Shown here in pieces: positions 33,701 to 43,710 of a stretch of DNA of 64,000 bases. Under the pieces are notes generated by a model. That model was not told where the DNA came from and did not search any database. It saw only the letters and a program-made list of their open reading frames with translations. Positions within the stretch are counted from its first letter, which is position 1; every line of letters begins with the position of its first letter. Origin of the DNA: Qipengyuania sp. YIM B01966 (GTDB lineage: Bacteria > Pseudomonadota > Alphaproteobacteria > Sphingomonadales > Sphingomonadaceae); contig NZ_JADMNM010000005.1 of the NCBI RefSeq assembly GCF_016461955.1, positions 1 through 64,000 on the forward strand. The letters run 5' to 3'. The translations under genes and the position numbers were made by a program.

Positions 33701-35089
33701 TCATGGCAATACGGGACCCCAGGCAGGGTCGGACGCATCAGCCGGCGTCGGCAGGCGTCGTTCGTTGCGGCCGGTCAGATCCACCTGATAAAGCCCGGTG
33801 CGGCCGCTGCCGCGTTCGGTGCGGAAGAACTGGACGATCCGGCCATTGGGCGACCAGGTCGGCGCTTCGTCCTGCCAGCTATCGGTCAGGAAGCGGACAT
33901 TCTGCCCGCTGGGGCTCATCACCGCGATGCGGAAATTGCCGCCCATATGGGTAAAGGCGATCTGGTCGCCGCGCGGGCTCCATTCGGGCGTCGCCGCGCG
34001 GCCTGCACCGAAGCTGATCCGCCGCTGGTTGCCCCCATCAGCATCCATCACGTAAATCTGCTGGCTGCCCGAACGGTCGCTTTCGAACACGATCTGGCTG
34101 CCATCGGGCGAGTACGAGCCGCCAATGTCGATCCCCGGATTATCGGTCAGCCGCACGCTCTGCCCGCCGGTGGCCGGCACGCGGTAGATGTCGGTATTGC
34201 CGTTCACCGCCATCGAATAGAGGATGTGGCGCCCGTCCGGGCTCCAGCGCGGGGCGAAGGTCGGGTTGCGGCTCTGGCTCACCAGCGTCTGCCGGCCGGT
34301 GCCGATATCATAGACATAGATCCGCGGATTGCCGTCGACATAGGATAGATAGAGCAGCCGCTGATAGTCGGGCGAATAGCGGGGGGTCAGCGCGGTCGAT
34401 CCGCCCAGCGTGATGAAGCGGTGATTGGCGCCATCCGAATCCATGATCGCCAGCCGCTTGACGCGCGCGTTCTTGGGCCCGGTTTCGGCGATGTAGGCGA
34501 TCCGGCTGTCGAAGAACGGGTTCTCGCCCGACAGGCGCGAATAGACGAGGTCGGCGCAGCGATGCGCGGCACGGCGCCAGTCGGCCGGCTGCACCACCCA
34601 ACCGGCGCGGGCGAGTTCGTTTTGCAGCGACACGTCATAGAGATAGCAGCCCACCGTCAGCCGCCCGTCCGCCCCGGCGCGGACATAGCCCTGGACCAGC
34701 ATTTCAGCCCCACGACCGCCCCAGATGCCCCAGGCCGGTGCGGTAATCTCGCCATAGGCCGGGCGCGGCAGACCGTCGGGTCCGGTGGGCTTGAACAGCC
34801 CGTTATTCCGCAGATTGTCATAGACCACGCCGGCCAGCGCGCGGCCGAGCGCGGCGGTGCCGGCACTGTTGGCGGCGGTCGGCGCATCGCGGTCGGTGGC
34901 GAAAGAGGGAATGGCAATGCCGAGATCCTGCCATTCGCTCTCGTCGGACACGGTGCCGGTGAGGCCGCCTTCCTCCTCCACCGTCTCGACCGCGCCGGTC
35001 GCGGGCGGCGGCGCGCCGAGGTCTTGCGCGGCGGCAATGGCCGGGAGCGCCATCAGCGCTGCACCGAGGAGGAGCAGGGTCTTCATCAT
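33701..35089 (-). CDS. tolB: Tol-Pal system protein TolB
   Basis: About 462 residues from ATG 35089 (ATG 35086 is equally possible). A signal peptide (LLLLGAALMALPAIAAAQ) is followed by the N-terminal domain and a six-bladed WD40-like propeller with repeated SPDG/FESDRSGSQQIYVMDADG segments. TolB is the periplasmic link between Pal and TolA that keeps the outer membrane attached during division. An acidic Val/Glu stretch separates the leader from the domain. Confidence 0.95.
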   Translation of the reverse strand: MMKTLLLLGAALMALPAIAAAQDLGAPPPATGAVETVEEEGGLTGTVSDESEWQDLGIAIPSFATDRDAPTAANSAGTAALGRALAGVVYDNLRNNGLFKPTGPDGLPRPAYGEITAPAWGIWGGRGAEMLVQGYVRAGADGRLTVGCYLYDVSLQNELARAGWVVQPADWRRAAHRCADLVYSRLSGENPFFDSRIAYIAETGPKNARVKRLAIMDSDGANHRFITLGGSTALTPRYSPDYQRLLYLSYVDGNPRIYVYDIGTGRQTLVSQSRNPTFAPRWSPDGRHILYSMAVNGNTDIYRVPATGGQSVRLTDNPGIDIGGSYSPDGSQIVFESDRSGSQQIYVMDADGGNQRRISFGAGRAATPEWSPRGDQIAFTHMGGNFRIAVMSPSGQNVRFLTDSWQDEAPTWSPNGRIVQFFRTERGSGRTGLYQVDLTGRNERRLPTPADASDPAWGPVLP

Positions 35090-35091
35090 CG

Positions 35092-36126
35092 TCACAACCT
35101 TCTGTCGAACCGGAAAGAGGTAATCCGCCGCCATGCTTCGTAATGTTCTTCGGGCAAGTCGAACGGAGCCGCCAGCTGCACCGCCCGGATCGCGCGCTCG
35201 GCATGGAGCGCCTTTTGCGCCTCGTTCGCCGGGGTCACGCCCGACTGGCTGACCACGCGCGGTCGGCCGGCGAGGCTGCCGTCGGGATTGAGGTTGAAGG
35301 CCAGCACCGTCACCAATTGTTCGGCATCGGCGCCCTGCGGCGCGGCCCAGTGGGGACGCAATTCGCGGGTGATCTGCGCCGACAGCGCTGCGCGCGCGCT
35401 GGCGCCGATTTGCGCGGCGGGGGTGCGGGTTTCGCGGCTTGTGGTGCTGCTGCCCGCGCCGGCGAGGAAATCGTCGCCGATGCGGCTGCCGCCGGTTGCG
35501 CGTGCCGGTGCGGCGCTGGCTCGCGCGGCCGGGCGGCCTGATGCCGCAGCGGCGGGGCGGGCGGACGCCGCGGTGGCCGGGCGGGTGGTGGCAGGCGCGC
35601 GCGACGCGGTGGCTGCGGGCCTCGTTGTTGGGGTCGAACGCGGCGCCGGCGCGGCGCTCGCGCGGCTGGTCGGCCGGGACGAGGGCCGTGTCGTGGGTTG
35701 AGGCGCGGGGCGCGGGGTCGGGCGTGCCGTCGGCCGGGCGGTCGGGCGGGTCGTCGGGCGGGGAGACGGCCGCGCGCTGGCAGTGGGCGAAGGTCGCGGC
35801 GCCGGCTCCGGGCGGACCACCGGGTGGGGTTCTGGCGGCGGGGCCGGCTGGGGAGCAGGCTCCGGCGCGGGTTCCGGTTCGGCCGCCGCAGGCGGCGCTT
35901 CGCCCGGTGTCGGCGCCTCGGCCATGCGGCTTTCGCTGACCGGATCGGGGGCTGTGCTGGCAAGATCGGCTTCGGTGGCGAGGTTCACCACCATCCGCTC
36001 GGGCGGCGGCGGCACGACGCGTTCCGGTTCGGGCTGCAGCAGCAGCGCGCCCAGGAGCGCCGCGTGCAGCGCCAGCGCCAGCCCCAGGCCGAGGCGTTCG
36101 TCGCGCCTGATGGTCCCCACCCTCAT
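35092..36126 (-). CDS. tolA: TolA-like protein with a Pro/Ala/Arg/Thr-rich span
   Basis: The 344-residue protein has one N-terminal membrane helix (LGLALALHAALLGALLL). Residues about 65-215 are low-complexity, with PEPAPEPAPQPAPPP and many RPT/RPA units, where classical TolA has a long helix. The C-terminal domain (AALSAQITRELRPHWAAPQG, VLAFNLNPDGSLAGRPRVV) is TonB/TolA-like. Placement between tolR and tolB supports TolA. The linker should span the periplasm as an extended Pro-rich rod like TonB. Confidence 0.88.
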   Translation of the reverse strand: MRVGTIRRDERLGLGLALALHAALLGALLLQPEPERVVPPPPERMVVNLATEADLASTAPDPVSESRMAEAPTPGEAPPAAAEPEPAPEPAPQPAPPPEPHPVVRPEPAPRPSPTASARPSPRPTTRPTARPTARPTPRPAPQPTTRPSSRPTSRASAAPAPRSTPTTRPAATASRAPATTRPATAASARPAAAASGRPAARASAAPARATGGSRIGDDFLAGAGSSTTSRETRTPAAQIGASARAALSAQITRELRPHWAAPQGADAEQLVTVLAFNLNPDGSLAGRPRVVSQSGVTPANEAQKALHAERAIRAVQLAAPFDLPEEHYEAWRRITSFRFDRRL

Positions 36127-36136
36127 CTGCCCGGCC

Positions 36137-36591
<455 letters not shown>

Positions 36592-36592
<1 letters not shown>

Positions 36593-37296
36593 CAGCCGCG
36601 CTCCAGCTCGCGGCTGAGGCTGGTGTGGAAGCGGTCGGCAAAGCGTTGTAGCCGCGCCTCGAACGCGTTCACCGCGTGGCTGAAGCGGTTATAGGCAATG
36701 ACCGCCGGGATCGCCGCGAACAGGCCGATGGCGGTGGCGAACAGCGCTTCGGAAATGCCCGGCGCGACCACCGCGAGCGAGGAATTTTCCTGCGCGCCGA
36801 TCTGGAAGAAACTGTTCATGATCCCCCAGACCGTGCCGAACAGGCCGACAAACGGGGCCACCGCGCCGACCGTGGCCAGGAAATTCAGCCGGTCCGACAA
36901 TTCGTCGGCCTCGTGAGCGATCTGGCTTTCCATTACGCCTGCCAGCCGTTGGCGCGTGCCCTCGCGGTCGATCACCTTGGCCGCGGTCGAATGGCGCCAT
37001 TCGGCAACGCCGGCCGCCGCCACCCGCGCGCTGGGCAGGTCGGCCTTGCCCTTGGCGCGCATGAAGGCGTCGAAATCGTCGGTGGTCCAGAACTCGTCCT
37101 CGTAAGATTTCGCGGAACGCTTGAGTCGCGCCATGCGCAGCGAAAAGGACAGGATGATCATCCAGGTCCAGATGCTCGCCAGCACCAGCCCGGCCATGAC
37201 TGCCTGCACGACGATGTCGGCCTGCAGGAACAGTTCGAGCGGGTCGAGCCGCTGCGGCGCGCTGGGCGCGGCGGCAAGGAGGGTGAGAAGCGTCAT
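36592..37296 (-). CDS. tolQ: Tol-Pal proton-channel subunit TolQ
   Basis: About 234 residues from ATG 37296, which shares one base with the ybgC stop (TAATG). Three membrane helices are visible ([59 protein letters not shown]) with the MotA/TolQ/ExbB signature. Together with TolR it conducts protons for TolA. Tight overlaps run ybgC-tolQ-tolR-tolA-tolB-pal as one operon. Confidence 0.95.
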
Positions 37297-37751
37297 TAAT
37301 CGGGTTCCGGTTGCAGGATCTGGTGGAAGGCGGGGAGCCAGGCTGCCGGCATCCGCCGGGGCCGGCCATCGGGCGCGACAAAGCCGACGCGCAAGCTGGC
37401 TTCGGCGAGCAATTCGTCGCCGCGGGCGGCGCGCTGGTGCATCCGGCAGCTCGCCGCGCGCAATTGGGTGCAATGGGTGGTGATCAGCACCGCATCGTCG
37501 AGCCGGGCGGGCTTGAGATAGCGGATTGTCAGGTTAGCCACGGCAAAGGCGCCCTCGCCCTGTTCGACCGCGCCGCGTTGATCGACGCCGAGCAGGCGCA
37601 GGAAATCGGACCGCGCGCGTTCGAACCAGCGAAGGTAATTCGCGTGATAGACCACGCCCGAAAGGTCAGTGTCCTCATAATAGGCGCGCACCGCGAACAG
37701 GTGGGCGGTGCCATCGATCAGTCCGGTCGGGGGTTCAGGGTGGCGCGCCAT
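37296..37751 (-). CDS. ybgC: YbgC-family acyl-CoA thioesterase of the Tol operon
   Basis: The 151-residue hot-dog-fold protein has the family signature [20 protein letters not shown] with the catalytic Asp, followed by [14 protein letters not shown] and [15 protein letters not shown]. YbgC hydrolyses short acyl-CoA or acyl-ACP and heads the tol-pal operon in most proteobacteria, as it does here. The last 25 residues are specific to this group. Confidence 0.93.
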   Translation of the reverse strand: MARHPEPPTGLIDGTAHLFAVRAYYEDTDLSGVVYHANYLRWFERARSDFLRLLGVDQRGAVEQGEGAFAVANLTIRYLKPARLDDAVLITTHCTQLRAASCRMHQRAARGDELLAEASLRVGFVAPDGRPRRMPAAWLPAFHQILQPEPD

Positions 37752-37836
37752 CGCTGCGGGCCTTAGCCGAGCGGCGACTCGGCGTGCAACCGCCGCGCTC
37801 GACGAAGTGCCGCCCGCGCACGACCGGCGGCGCCTG

Positions 37837-38214
37837 TCAGCGCGCGATCATCGGCCCGAGGAACTGCCCGCCGAAGAGATGGACGTGGAGATGGGGCACC
37901 TCCTGTCCGCCATGCCGGCCGATATTGGCAAGCAGCCGGTAGCCGGGTTCGACCAGCCCGTGCGCCCGTGCAACATGCCCCACGGCGCGGACGAAACCGG
38001 CGATCTCCTCGGCCGGGGCGTTGGCCGAAAAATCGTCCCAGCTGACATAGCGCCCGCGCGGGATGACCAGAATGTGCACCTCGGCCTGCGGATTGATGTC
38101 GTGAAAGGCGATCGCCCACTCATCCTCGTACACCCGGTTGGCGGGGATTTCGCCGCGCAGGATTTTCGCGAAGATATTGCTGTCATCATAAGGCAGCGTC
38201 GGGTCAATCGGCAT
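37837..38214 (-). CDS. HIT-family nucleotide-binding protein
   Basis: The 125-residue protein has the histidine triad HLHVHLFGG near the C-terminus and the typical opening IFAKILRGEIPANRVYED. HIT proteins hydrolyse nucleoside phosphoramidates or dinucleotides. It starts directly at the end of hisE (38214/38215), so it is probably the last gene of the histidine operon. Confidence 0.92.
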   Translation of the reverse strand: MPIDPTLPYDDSNIFAKILRGEIPANRVYEDEWAIAFHDINPQAEVHILVIPRGRYVSWDDFSANAPAEEIAGFVRAVGHVARAHGLVEPGYRLLANIGRHGGQEVPHLHVHLFGGQFLGPMIAR

Positions 38215-38529
38215 TTACGCGCTCCGTTCGGCTTTTTCGGTGATCCCTGAGACCCCTTCGCGCCGGTCAAGCTCGGCCAGCACCTCGGCCAGCGTCACGC
38301 CGCGCGCGTCGATGAGGACGAGGAGGTGGAACAACACATCGGCCGCCTCGGCGGTGAGGTCGCCATCCGTTCCCGACACAGCCGCGACCACCGCCTCGAC
38401 CGCCTCCTCTCCGAACTTTCGGGCGATCACCGGCAGGCCGCGCTGGTGGAGCCGCGCCACCCAGCTGGTCGCCGGGTCCGCATCGCGGCGCGCGGCAATG
38501 GTGGCGGCTAGGCGGGCGAGCGTATCCAT
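38215..38529 (-). CDS. hisE: Phosphoribosyl-ATP diphosphatase
   Basis: About 104 residues from ATG 38529. The MazG-like core RKFGEEAVEAVVAAVSG and EAADVLFHLLVLIDARGVTL carries the metal-binding Glu and Asp residues. It catalyses the second step of histidine synthesis (PR-ATP to PR-AMP). It follows hisF by 19 bases. Confidence 0.94.
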   Translation of the reverse strand: MDTLARLAATIAARRDADPATSWVARLHQRGLPVIARKFGEEAVEAVVAAVSGTDGDLTAEAADVLFHLLVLIDARGVTLAEVLAELDRREGVSGITEKAERSA

Positions 38530-38548
38530 CGCCGGCTTCTGTGCCGCG

Positions 38549-39310
38549 TCAGCCACGCGCGGGCAAGCCGGCAGCGCGCAGCGCCGCGTGCGCCTCGGCC
38601 ATACTGTGCTGGCCGAAATGGAAGATCGAGGCGGCGAGCACTGCGCTGGCATGGCCATGGGTGACGCCCGCCACAAGATGATCGAGCGTCCCGACCCCGC
38701 CGCTGGCGATCACCGGCACCGGCACCGCGTCGGCGATGCTGCGCGTCAGTGCGAGGTCATAGCCGGCGCGGGTGCCATCGCCGTCCATCGAGGTGACGAG
38801 GAGCTCGCCCGCGCCCAACTCGGCCAGCCGCACCGCATGGGCCAGCGCGTCGATGCCGGTCGCCTGCCGGCCGCCATGGGTGTAGATTTCCCATGCCCCC
38901 GCGCCTGCTTGCCGGGCATCGACGCTGGCGACGACGCACTGGCTGCCGAAACGGTCGGCGATGTCGGCCACCAGTTCGGGCCGTGCGACAGCGGCGGAAT
39001 TGACCGCCACCTTGTCCGCGCCGGCCAGCAAGAGCGCGCGGGCGTCGTCCACACTGCGCACCCCGCCGCCCACGGTGAGCGGCATGAAGCACACCTCGGC
39101 CGTGCGGCGGACGATGTCCAGCAGCGTCCCGCGCCCTTCGTAACTTGCTGATATGTCGAGGAAACATAGCTCGTCAGCGCCGGCCTGATCGTAGGTGCGC
39201 GCTTGTGCGACCGGATCGCCGGCATCGGCGAGGTTGACGAAGTTGACACCTTTGACAACCCGCCCGTCGGCCACATCGAGGCAGGGGATCACCCGGATGC
39301 GGACGGTCAC
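38549..39310 (-). CDS. hisF: Imidazole glycerol phosphate synthase, cyclase subunit
   Basis: The 253-residue (beta-alpha)8 barrel has the two catalytic Asp residues in [15 protein letters not shown] and VVASVDARQ, and phosphate loops [15 protein letters not shown] and [13 protein letters not shown]. With HisH it makes imidazole glycerol phosphate and AICAR. It overlaps hisA (39307-39310). Confidence 0.97.
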   Translation of the reverse strand: MTVRIRVIPCLDVADGRVVKGVNFVNLADAGDPVAQARTYDQAGADELCFLDISASYEGRGTLLDIVRRTAEVCFMPLTVGGGVRSVDDARALLLAGADKVAVNSAAVARPELVADIADRFGSQCVVASVDARQAGAGAWEIYTHGGRQATGIDALAHAVRLAELGAGELLVTSMDGDGTRAGYDLALTRSIADAVPVPVIASGGVGTLDHLVAGVTHGHASAVLAASIFHFGQHSMAEAHAALRAAGLPARG

Positions 39311-40038
39311 GGCGCCCGCCCCGCCAGCGCCAGCGCCGCCGCCAGATCTAGCCGCCCGTCATAGAGAGCGCGGCCGGTAATGACGCCTTCGATCCCGTCA
39401 GCGGCATGGAGGCTCAGCAGGCGGATATCGTCCAGCCCCTTGACCCCGCCGCTGGCAATTACCGGGATGTCGACGCTGCGCGCCAGATCGACTGTGGCAT
39501 CGATATTGACGCCTTTCAGCAACCCGTCGCGGCCGATATCTGTAAACAACAGGCTGGCAACGCCGGCATCTTCGAACCGGCGGGCAAGATCGACCACGGG
39601 AACGTCGGACAAGGCCGCCCAGCCTTCGGTCGCGACCATTCCGTCTTTGGCATCGACCGCAACGACGATCCCGCCTTCCCAATTGGCCGCCATGGTCCGC
39701 ACAAAGGCGGGGTCGGTCAGCGCGGCCGAGCCGATCACGATGCGCGACACGCCCAGCGCGAACCACCCTTCCACCGCCGCCGCATCACGGATGCCTCCGC
39801 CCAGCTGCACATGGCCGGGGAAGGCTTCGAGTATCGCCTCGACCGCCGCGCGGTTGCGGCTTTCCCCCGCGAACGCCCCGTCAAGATCGACCACGTGGAG
39901 ATGCTGCGCGCCCGCTTCGGCAAAGGCCAGCGCCTGTGCCGCCGGATCGCTGCCATAGACGGTCGCGCGGTCCATGTCCCCTGCCGCAAGGCGGACCACT
40001 TGCCCGCCCTTGAGGTCGATTGCGGGAAAGACGATCAT
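39307..40038 (-). CDS. hisA: ProFAR isomerase
   Basis: About 243 residues from ATG 40038 (ATGA overlap with hisH). A HisF-like barrel with Asp in [15 protein letters not shown] and [11 protein letters not shown], plus [15 protein letters not shown] and [16 protein letters not shown]. It isomerises ProFAR to PRFAR, the substrate of HisHF. Confidence 0.97.
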   Translation of the reverse strand: MIVFPAIDLKGGQVVRLAAGDMDRATVYGSDPAAQALAFAEAGAQHLHVVDLDGAFAGESRNRAAVEAILEAFPGHVQLGGGIRDAAAVEGWFALGVSRIVIGSAALTDPAFVRTMAANWEGGIVVAVDAKDGMVATEGWAALSDVPVVDLARRFEDAGVASLLFTDIGRDGLLKGVNIDATVDLARSVDIPVIASGGVKGLDDIRLLSLHAADGIEGVITGRALYDGRLDLAAALALAGRAP

Positions 40039-40655
40039 GGCTGCCACTCCAGAAACCGTGCCAGCAGGGCAAGGCCATAGGCCTGGCTCTTTTCCGGATG
40101 GAACTGCACGCCCAGCAAATTGTCCTTCGCCACCGCCGCGACCAGCCCGCCGCCGTGATCGGTCAGCGCGGCGACATCGGCCGGGCGGCGCGCGGCGAAA
40201 TGGTACGAGTGGAGGAAATAGGCCTCGCCGCCGGCCAGCACCGGATGGTCGGCAGCGTGCGGCATCAGCGCGACATCGTTCCAACCCATATGCGGGACCT
40301 TGATGGTGGGGTCAGCCGGCGCGACCGGCACCACCTCGCCCGCAATCCAGCCAAGGCCCGGCGTCTCGCCATGTTCGAGCCCGCGATCGGCCATCAGCTG
40401 CATCCCGACACAAATGCCGAGGAACGGCGCGCCGCCCGCCAGCACGCGCTCCTCCAGCGCCTCCACCATGCCGGTCACACCGCGCAAACCCTCGGCGCAG
40501 GCGCGGAAGCTGCCAACTCCGGGCAGCACGACGCGATCGGCGCGACGGACAGCGGCAGGATCGGCGGTCAGCTCGACCTCAACCGCGCCTGCCGCGCGCA
40601 CCGCATTGGCGACCGAACGGAGGTTGCCCGCGCCATAATCGATCAGCGCGATCAT
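40035..40655 (-). CDS. hisH: Imidazole glycerol phosphate synthase, glutaminase subunit
   Basis: The 206-residue class I glutamine amidotransferase has the oxyanion loop VVLPGVGSF, nucleophile Cys in LGICVGMQLM and the His/Glu pair in VQFHPEKSQ. It supplies ammonia to HisF. It overlaps the YCII gene upstream and hisA downstream. Confidence 0.97.
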   Translation of the reverse strand: MIALIDYGAGNLRSVANAVRAAGAVEVELTADPAAVRRADRVVLPGVGSFRACAEGLRGVTGMVEALEERVLAGGAPFLGICVGMQLMADRGLEHGETPGLGWIAGEVVPVAPADPTIKVPHMGWNDVALMPHAADHPVLAGGEAYFLHSYHFAARRPADVAALTDHGGGLVAAVAKDNLLGVQFHPEKSQAYGLALLARFLEWQP

Positions 40656-40969
40656 CCGCGCAGCAATCCCGCCAGCTCAGGCACAGCAAAGCTGGCGTTG
40701 AACGCAACCACTTCGGCGGTGGCGAGCCCTTCGGAAACGAACGGATCGGTCGCCACCAGCGCCTCGACCTCGGTGCCCGCCCCCCGGCACACGATCACGC
40801 CGCCGGTGCGCGGATCCCGCCGTCCGGCCGCGACGAACACCCCTTCGGCAAAACCCAGTTCGAGCCAGGCGACATGACGCGCCATCGCCGCATCGACCTC
40901 GGCCAGCGGGCGCTGATAATTTAGCAGGATCAGGCTCAGCGGCGCAGGCCCCGCCAGCCGCGCGCTCAC
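40652..40969 (-). CDS. YCII-related protein inside the his operon
   Basis: The 105-residue alpha+beta barrel protein of the YciI/DGPF type reads [40 protein letters not shown] and [16 protein letters not shown]. Its His-Asp pair (H in ARHVAW, D in RRDPRTGG) could be catalytic, but no reaction is known. It overlaps both hisB and hisH by four bases, so it is co-translated with histidine enzymes. A side role in the pathway is only an inference. Confidence 0.85.
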   Translation of the reverse strand: MSARLAGPAPLSLILLNYQRPLAEVDAAMARHVAWLELGFAEGVFVAAGRRDPRTGGVIVCRGAGTEVEALVATDPFVSEGLATAEVVAFNASFAVPELAGLLRG

Positions 40970-41553
40970 AATACGCCCTTGGTGCTGGGCACCGCGCCCT
41001 GTTTGCGCGGATCGATCTCGACCGCCTGCCGCAGCGCGCGGGCAAGACCCTTATACAGCGCCTCGCAGATGTGGTGGTTGTTGCTGCCATAGAGCAGCTC
41101 GCAATGGAGCGTGATGCCGGCCGTCTGGCTCAGCGAATGGAACCAGTGTTCGATCAGCTCGGTATCCCATTCGCCCAGCCGCATCTGCGAAAAGCCGGCG
41201 CGCCAGACGAGATACGGCCGGCCGGAAATATCCAGCGCGACGCGGGCCAGCGTCTCGTCCATCGGCGAATAGGCATGGCCGTAACGGGCGATCCCGGCCT
41301 TGTCGCCCAGCGACTCGGCCAGCGCCTGCCCCAGCGCCAGTGCGCTGTCCTCGGTCGTGTGGTGCTGGTCGACATGGAGATCGCCCGTCACCGCCAGCTC
41401 AATATCGATCAGCGAATGGCGCGAAAGCTGCTCGATCATATGGTCGAGGAAGCCGATCCCGGTGGCGACCCGATACTGGCCGGTGCCGTCGAGATCGAGG
41501 CTGACCGAAATCTGCGTTTCGGCGGTGGTGCGGGTGATGGTGGCGCGGCGCAT
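40966..41553 (-). CDS. hisB: Imidazoleglycerol-phosphate dehydratase
   Basis: The 195-residue enzyme has the manganese motifs [32 protein letters not shown] and [18 protein letters not shown]. It dehydrates imidazole glycerol phosphate. As the first gene of the minus-strand run, it marks the promoter side of the operon near 41560-41638, which is shared with the divergent sspB. Confidence 0.97.
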   Translation of the reverse strand: MRRATITRTTAETQISVSLDLDGTGQYRVATGIGFLDHMIEQLSRHSLIDIELAVTGDLHVDQHHTTEDSALALGQALAESLGDKAGIARYGHAYSPMDETLARVALDISGRPYLVWRAGFSQMRLGEWDTELIEHWFHSLSQTAGITLHCELLYGSNNHHICEALYKGLARALRQAVEIDPRKQGAVPSTKGVL

Positions 41554-41638
41554 GGCATGGCTGCGCTAGCCCCTTGGCGGGCGATTACGCAAGCATTCCG
41601 GCTTGACCGGCGCGCGCGCCGCCGCCACCTAGCGGCTC

Positions 41639-42145
41639 ATGAGCGACGAGACGCCCGACAGCCTGATCCCCTATGACGAAATCGTGCAGGAGGCGCTGCG
41701 CGCGGTGGTCGGGCGCGTGCTGGGCCAGGTCGCGGCGACGGGCGGCGATCTGCCGGGCGGCCATCATTTCTACATCACCTTCAAGACCGCCGCGCCCGGC
41801 GTCAGCATTCCGCCGCATCTGCGCGAACGGTTTCCCGATGAAATGACCATCGTGCTGCAGAACAAGTTCTGGGATCTCGACGTGCGCGATGATGCGTTCA
41901 GCGTCGGTCTCAGCTTCAACCAGATCCCGGCCAAGCTCAACATTCCCTATGCCGCGATTACCGCCTTCGTCGATCCGGCGGTCGATTTCGGGCTGCAATT
42001 CCAGGCCAGCGTACCCGAAGACGGCGCGATGATCGTCCATGACGATGCCGGCAATGACAGCCCGGAACAGCGCGGCGCCCCGGTGGTTGAACCGGCAGAC
42101 GATGGCTCGAACGTCGTCACGGTCGATTTTGGCCGCAAGAAATAG
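41639..42145 (+). CDS. sspB: SspB protease adaptor (alphaproteobacterial type)
   Basis: The 168-residue protein has the SspB fold (HHFYITFKTAAPGVSIPPHL, MTIVLQNKFWDLDVRDDAFS, AITAFVDPAVDFGLQF). A flexible acidic tail ends in VVTVDFGRKK, the ClpX-binding tail. It delivers ssrA-tagged proteins to ClpXP. It is divergent from hisB with a spacing of about 85 bases. Confidence 0.93.
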   Translation: MSDETPDSLIPYDEIVQEALRAVVGRVLGQVAATGGDLPGGHHFYITFKTAAPGVSIPPHLRERFPDEMTIVLQNKFWDLDVRDDAFSVGLSFNQIPAKLNIPYAAITAFVDPAVDFGLQFQASVPEDGAMIVHDDAGNDSPEQRGAPVVEPADDGSNVVTVDFGRKK

Positions 42146-42146
42146 T

Positions 42147-42166
42147 CGCCCCTGCCTGCGGGGGCG
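42147..42166 (+). terminator. Short GC hairpin after sspB
   Basis: CGCCCC (42147-42152) pairs with GGGGCG (42161-42166) directly after the sspB stop. There is no U-run, so it may attenuate or protect mRNA ends rather than terminate. Confidence 0.3.
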
Positions 42167-42186
42167 CAACAGGAGGATTTCAGCCG

Positions 42187-42594
42187 ATGGCGCGCAAGAA
42201 AATGGGCCGGTCGCTTCCTTCGGCCGAATTGGCGACGCAACACCCGCGCGACCGCACCGAACATGTCGCTGGCCTCAGCCCCAACCCCGCAACCAACCTG
42301 CTCGCGGCCGATATTGCCATGCGCATCGGTAGCCAGGCGATGCGGCACTTGGCGGAAAAAGGGATGCTCTCGCGCCGCTATGGCAAGGGCGGGGCCGACG
42401 CGATTGTCAGCAAGCGCAGCCTTTCGGCCAGCCTTGCCGGCTATGCCCTGACGCGCGTTGCCACCCGGTCGGTGCCCGGTGCGGTGCTGGTTGGCGGCGG
42501 TCTCCTTGCCAAAACGCTGTTCGACCGGACCCGGTCGAAAAAGGCGTCCCGCCGTGCGGGCGACAAGACGCTGGCCAAAACGACCAAGGAATAA
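42187..42594 (+). CDS. Conserved hypothetical basic protein (135 aa)
   Basis: AGGAGGA lies about 10 bases before the ATG. The protein is rich in Lys/Arg (MARKKMGRSL at the start, RSKKASRRAGDK near the end). It has a central hydrophobic patch (RSVPGAVLVGGGLLAKTLF) that could be a membrane span or hairpin. No family is recognised. It sits between sspB and gmk. Confidence 0.75.
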   Translation: MARKKMGRSLPSAELATQHPRDRTEHVAGLSPNPATNLLAADIAMRIGSQAMRHLAEKGMLSRRYGKGGADAIVSKRSLSASLAGYALTRVATRSVPGAVLVGGGLLAKTLFDRTRSKKASRRAGDKTLAKTTKE

Positions 42595-42642
42595 CCAGCT
42601 TTCGGTTGCTTTGCGCCTGCCCTCGGCGGCAAAGAGGCGCGT

Positions 42643-43278
42643 ATGGCGGAATACGACAAATTGCAGCGCCGCGGGCTGATGTTCATCCTCTCCTCGCCCT
42701 CGGGCGCGGGGAAAACCACCATCGCCCGCCGCCTGCTGGCCGAAGATGGCGATATCGCCATGTCGGTTTCGGTCACCACCCGCCCGATCCGCCCCGGCGA
42801 GGTGGACGGGCGCGATTATCATTTTGTGAGCCGCGGCGAATTCGACCGGATGGTCGCGGAGGAAGCTTTCCTCGAATGGGCCGAGGTGTTCGGCCAGTGC
42901 TACGGCACGCCCAAGGCGCAGATCAAACAGGGCCTGAAGGACGGGCAGGATTTCCTGTTCGATATCGACTGGCAGGGCACGCAGCAGCTCTATCAGAAGA
43001 TGGAGGTGGATGTGGTCCGCGTGTTCCTGCTGCCGCCCAGCATTACCGAGCTGGAACGGCGGCTGCGCGCGCGGGCGACCGATTCGGGCGACGTAATCGC
43101 CGACCGGATGGCCCGCGCCCGCGCTGAAATCAGCCATTGGGACGGCTATGATTATGTCGTCGTCAACGAGGATATCGACGCCTGTTTCGCCAAGGTCCAC
43201 GGCATCCTGCAATCCGAACGGATGCGCCGTGCGCGGCAGACTGGGCTGATCGGCTTCGTCCGCGAATTGATGGGCTGA
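42643..43278 (+). CDS. gmk: Guanylate kinase
   Basis: The 211-residue enzyme has the P-loop LSSPSGAGKTTIARRL, GMP-binding residues in SVTTRPIRPGEVDGRDYHFV, and the segment FLFDIDWQGTQQLYQK. It converts GMP and ATP to GDP and ADP. Confidence 0.96.
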   Translation: MAEYDKLQRRGLMFILSSPSGAGKTTIARRLLAEDGDIAMSVSVTTRPIRPGEVDGRDYHFVSRGEFDRMVAEEAFLEWAEVFGQCYGTPKAQIKQGLKDGQDFLFDIDWQGTQQLYQKMEVDVVRVFLLPPSITELERRLRARATDSGDVIADRMARARAEISHWDGYDYVVVNEDIDACFAKVHGILQSERMRRARQTGLIGFVRELMG

Positions 43279-43299
43279 GTAATCATTAGGTCAAATCGG

Positions 43300-43488
43300 G
43301 CCGGCGTGCTATGCACAGGCTGCTGACGTCGACAATAGCGACGGACATCGACATTTGACGACCGCCTTTCCGCGCACCGCGCGAAGGGGCGTAAAGCAGA
43401 CGACGACTTCCTTTCACTGGACGATTTCACGCGACGCTGTCCCGGCACCTCCGCCGGGATTGAAACCTGTTCTTGAAAGGAACACCCC
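43300..43488 (+). promoter_or_regulatory. Long leader of the cold-shock gene
   Basis: About 190 bases lie between gmk and the cold-shock start, with repeated GACGAC/GACATCGACATT units, an inverted repeat (CCCGGC-ACCTCC-GCCGGG at about 43440-43457) and AAGGAACACCCC before the ATG. Cold-shock mRNAs usually have long temperature-responsive leaders, so this may be one. No transcription start was identified. Confidence 0.4.
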
Positions 43489-43701
43489 ATGAGCAAGACC
43501 GGAACCGTAAAATTCTTTAACGCCGACAAGGGCTATGGCTTCATCCAGCCCGATGATGGCTCGGGCGACAGCTTCGTCCATATCTCGGCCGTACAGGCCG
43601 CCGGGATGCATACGCTGAACAAGGAACAGCGGGTGAATTACGAGGTCGAAACCGGCCGCAATGGCAAGGAAAGCGCGGTCAACCTTTCGTCGGCTGACTG
43701 A
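43489..43701 (+). CDS. cspA: CspA-family cold-shock protein
   Basis: The 70-residue OB-fold protein has RNP1 KGYGFIQP and RNP2 DSFVHIS and starts GTVKFFNADKG. It binds single-stranded RNA or DNA. A GC-rich hairpin follows its stop. Confidence 0.95.
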   Translation: MSKTGTVKFFNADKGYGFIQPDDGSGDSFVHISAVQAAGMHTLNKEQRVNYEVETGRNGKESAVNLSSAD

Positions 43702-43710
43702 TCTATTGCA

